DNA of 41,614 nucleotides, taken from Candidatus Desulfolinea nitratireducens (GTDB taxonomy: Bacteria > Chloroflexota > Anaerolineae > Anaerolineales > Villigracilaceae). A program made the position numbers and the translations under genes. The notes beneath the pieces were generated by a model, which saw nothing but the letters and a program-made list of their open reading frames with translations, did not search any database and was not told the origin of the DNA. The stretch's first letter is position 1. Each line of letters starts with the position of its first letter. Positions 40,726-41,614 of the stretch are shown piece after piece. The stretch is taken from NCBI GenBank assembly GCA_014382535.1, contig JACNJN010000082.1, forward strand, positions 1 through 41,614, read 5' to 3'.

Positions 40726-41315
40726 TGAAATCTTTTACCAAACTAACTTCCAAAATCATTCCCCTGCCTCATACAGACGTGGATACCGACCAGATCATCC
40801 CGGCCCGTTATCTGAAAGTGATCGATAAATCGGGGTTGGCAGAAGGTCTCTTTGATAGCTGGAGACGCCTTGAAGATGGCAGCCAAAATCCCGAATTCCC
40901 GCTTAATCAGGATGAATACCAGGATGCTCAAATTTTGCTTGCCGGTGATAATTTCGGTTGCGGATCATCCCGTGAACATGCCCCCTGGGCGTTAATGGGA
41001 TGGGGAATTAGCGTCGTGATCAGCACCTCCTTCGCAGACATATTTCGAAATAACGCGCTAAAGAATGGCTTGCTTCCGATTGTCGTCAGTGAGGAGATCC
41101 AGAAATCTCTCTTCGACCTCAGCGAGGAAGCACCTGCCGCAACCATCGACATTGACCTGGAAGCCCAACATTTCTCACTCCCCAATGGAGATATGGTCTC
41201 GTTTGAGATCGATACTTTTAGCAAAACCTGTTTACTGGAGGGGATTGATCAGCTTGGCTATTTGATGAAGCACGAGAATCAGATCGCGGCGTTTGAAGCG
41301 ATGCGTAACGAGTAA
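40725..41315 (+). CDS. leuD: 3-isopropylmalate dehydratase, small subunit
   Basis: A 196-residue swivel-domain subunit. It has TDQIIPARYLK near 21-31, LAGDNFGCGSSREHAPWAL near 71-89 and SFADIFRNNALKNGLLPIVV near 105-124, as in standard LeuD. It begins in the leuC stop codon (shared A) so expression of the two is coupled. It is the last visible gene of the ilv-leu operon; leuB is not in the window. Confidence 0.96.
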   Translation: MKSFTKLTSKIIPLPHTDVDTDQIIPARYLKVIDKSGLAEGLFDSWRRLEDGSQNPEFPLNQDEYQDAQILLAGDNFGCGSSREHAPWALMGWGISVVISTSFADIFRNNALKNGLLPIVVSEEIQKSLFDLSEEAPAATIDIDLEAQHFSLPNGDMVSFEIDTFSKTCLLEGIDQLGYLMKHENQIAAFEAMRNE

Positions 41316-41614
41316 CAAGTATTGCGTATCGTATACCAGTGCCTGAGCGGAAGGCTAACGAAGGGAGCCGATAGTCGAAGGACGGCGATTACGAACACCG
41401 CTCTCCACTCTGTCGAGTACAGGCGACTACATATCTTGCATCACTCGATATTCCGCTCAAAGACTTTGTCTGTTATTGGAAAAAAAAATTATGATAAATA
41501 AAAAGAAGGTGAACTGGGCGTGGAAATTATTCCTCGCCCAGCGTATTGAGAAGCTCTGGTACAGCGATTCTCCCCCCGCAATCGGGGGGAGTTAGAGGGG
41601 GGCAATAAAACCCC
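41316..41614. other. Gene-free end of window with structured repeats
   Basis: No supported gene. TGAGCGGAA (41344-41352) and TTCCGCTCA (41451-41459) are perfect 9-base inverted ends 116 bases apart overall, with short repeated GAAGG/GTCGA words inside, like a small non-coding mobile or folded repeat. At 41570-41578 and 41583-41591 CTCCCCCCG/CGGGGGGAG form a perfect hairpin around CAAT, another member of the C/G-rich family. Confidence 0.5.

Noticed and set aside
41491-41595. A 34-codon ORF starting MINKKKVNWAWKLF near the right edge
   Set aside because: The end of the frame is the C/G hairpin repeat and no proper Shine-Dalgarno or homolog is apparent; too weak to call.
1-41614. CRISPR arrays
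   Set aside because: No regularly spaced direct repeats of 24-40 bases were seen; the recurrent hairpins are single and scattered.

Overview
The window reads as a chromosomal segment of an anaerobic bacterium, most likely a member of the Chloroflexota (Anaerolineae-like). This placement is an inference. It rests on gene content: an ADP-forming acyl-CoA synthetase, a MetV-MetF type methylenetetrahydrofolate reductase beside an AcsE/MtrH-type methyltransferase, selenocysteine genes (selA and a UCA-anticodon tRNA), an L-2-amino-thiazoline-4-carboxylate hydrolase-like protein, and very frequent G/C-rich hairpin repeats between genes. No marker gene in the window settles it.

Layout. (1) 1-10.6 kb, minus strand: a two-component system (response regulator 9725-10423, histidine kinase 8304-9722) followed by a long co-directional membrane/ion block: SLC13-type permease with TrkA-C-like domains, beta-carbonic anhydrase, TerC, APH-like kinase, CorC/HlyC, a multi-spanning protein, a PII-like/CBS protein and an ArsB/NhaD-type transporter cut by the window edge. 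AACCTAA boxes lie both at the regulator's own promoter and ahead of the permease, which suggests one regulon. An IS30 scar sits between the two groups. (2) 10.6-14 kb: initiator tRNA with promoter and terminator, a transposase remnant, an ATC-hydrolase-like gene and an ADP-forming acyl-CoA synthetase. (3) 14-20 kb, plus strand: a small membrane protein, selA, an M24 peptidase, an MntA/HepT toxin-antitoxin pair, tsaD and a Tat-exported polysaccharide deacetylase. A decayed copy of the first codons of tsaD lies ahead of mntA. (4) 20-24.7 kb: a compact plus-strand small-transcript unit, then minus-strand pfkA, rnhA, a solute-binding lipoprotein, an M50 protease and tRNA-Sec. (5) 25-31.7 kb: MetVF and an AcsE/MtrH-like methyltransferase mixed with remnants of a xanthine-dehydrogenase-type gene and an amidohydrolase, then a class V aminotransferase, a broken relative of it, and an FAD oxidoreductase. 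(6) 31.8-41.3 kb, plus strand: a branched-chain amino acid operon, leader peptide-ilvD-ilvB-ilvN-ilvC-leuA-small protein-leuC-leuD.

The strongest regulatory find is the start of the ilv-leu operon. A consensus promoter, a 39-codon leader peptide packed with Leu/Ile/Val codons, an intrinsic terminator, and a perfect 9-bp complementarity between the end of the leader ORF and the terminator's 5' arm and loop together form what looks like a complete ribosome-mediated attenuator. The second is the tsaD 5' remnant, which indicates that the MntA/HepT module was inserted at, or arrived with, the start of an essential tRNA-modification gene. A third is a small unknown protein between leuA and leuC that carries the same 18-residue motif twice.

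The ilv-leu genes make valine, isoleucine precursors and leucine from pyruvate. MetVF and the methyltransferase handle methyl-tetrahydrofolate. selA and selC provide part of the selenocysteine machinery; selB, selD and any selenoprotein gene must lie elsewhere.
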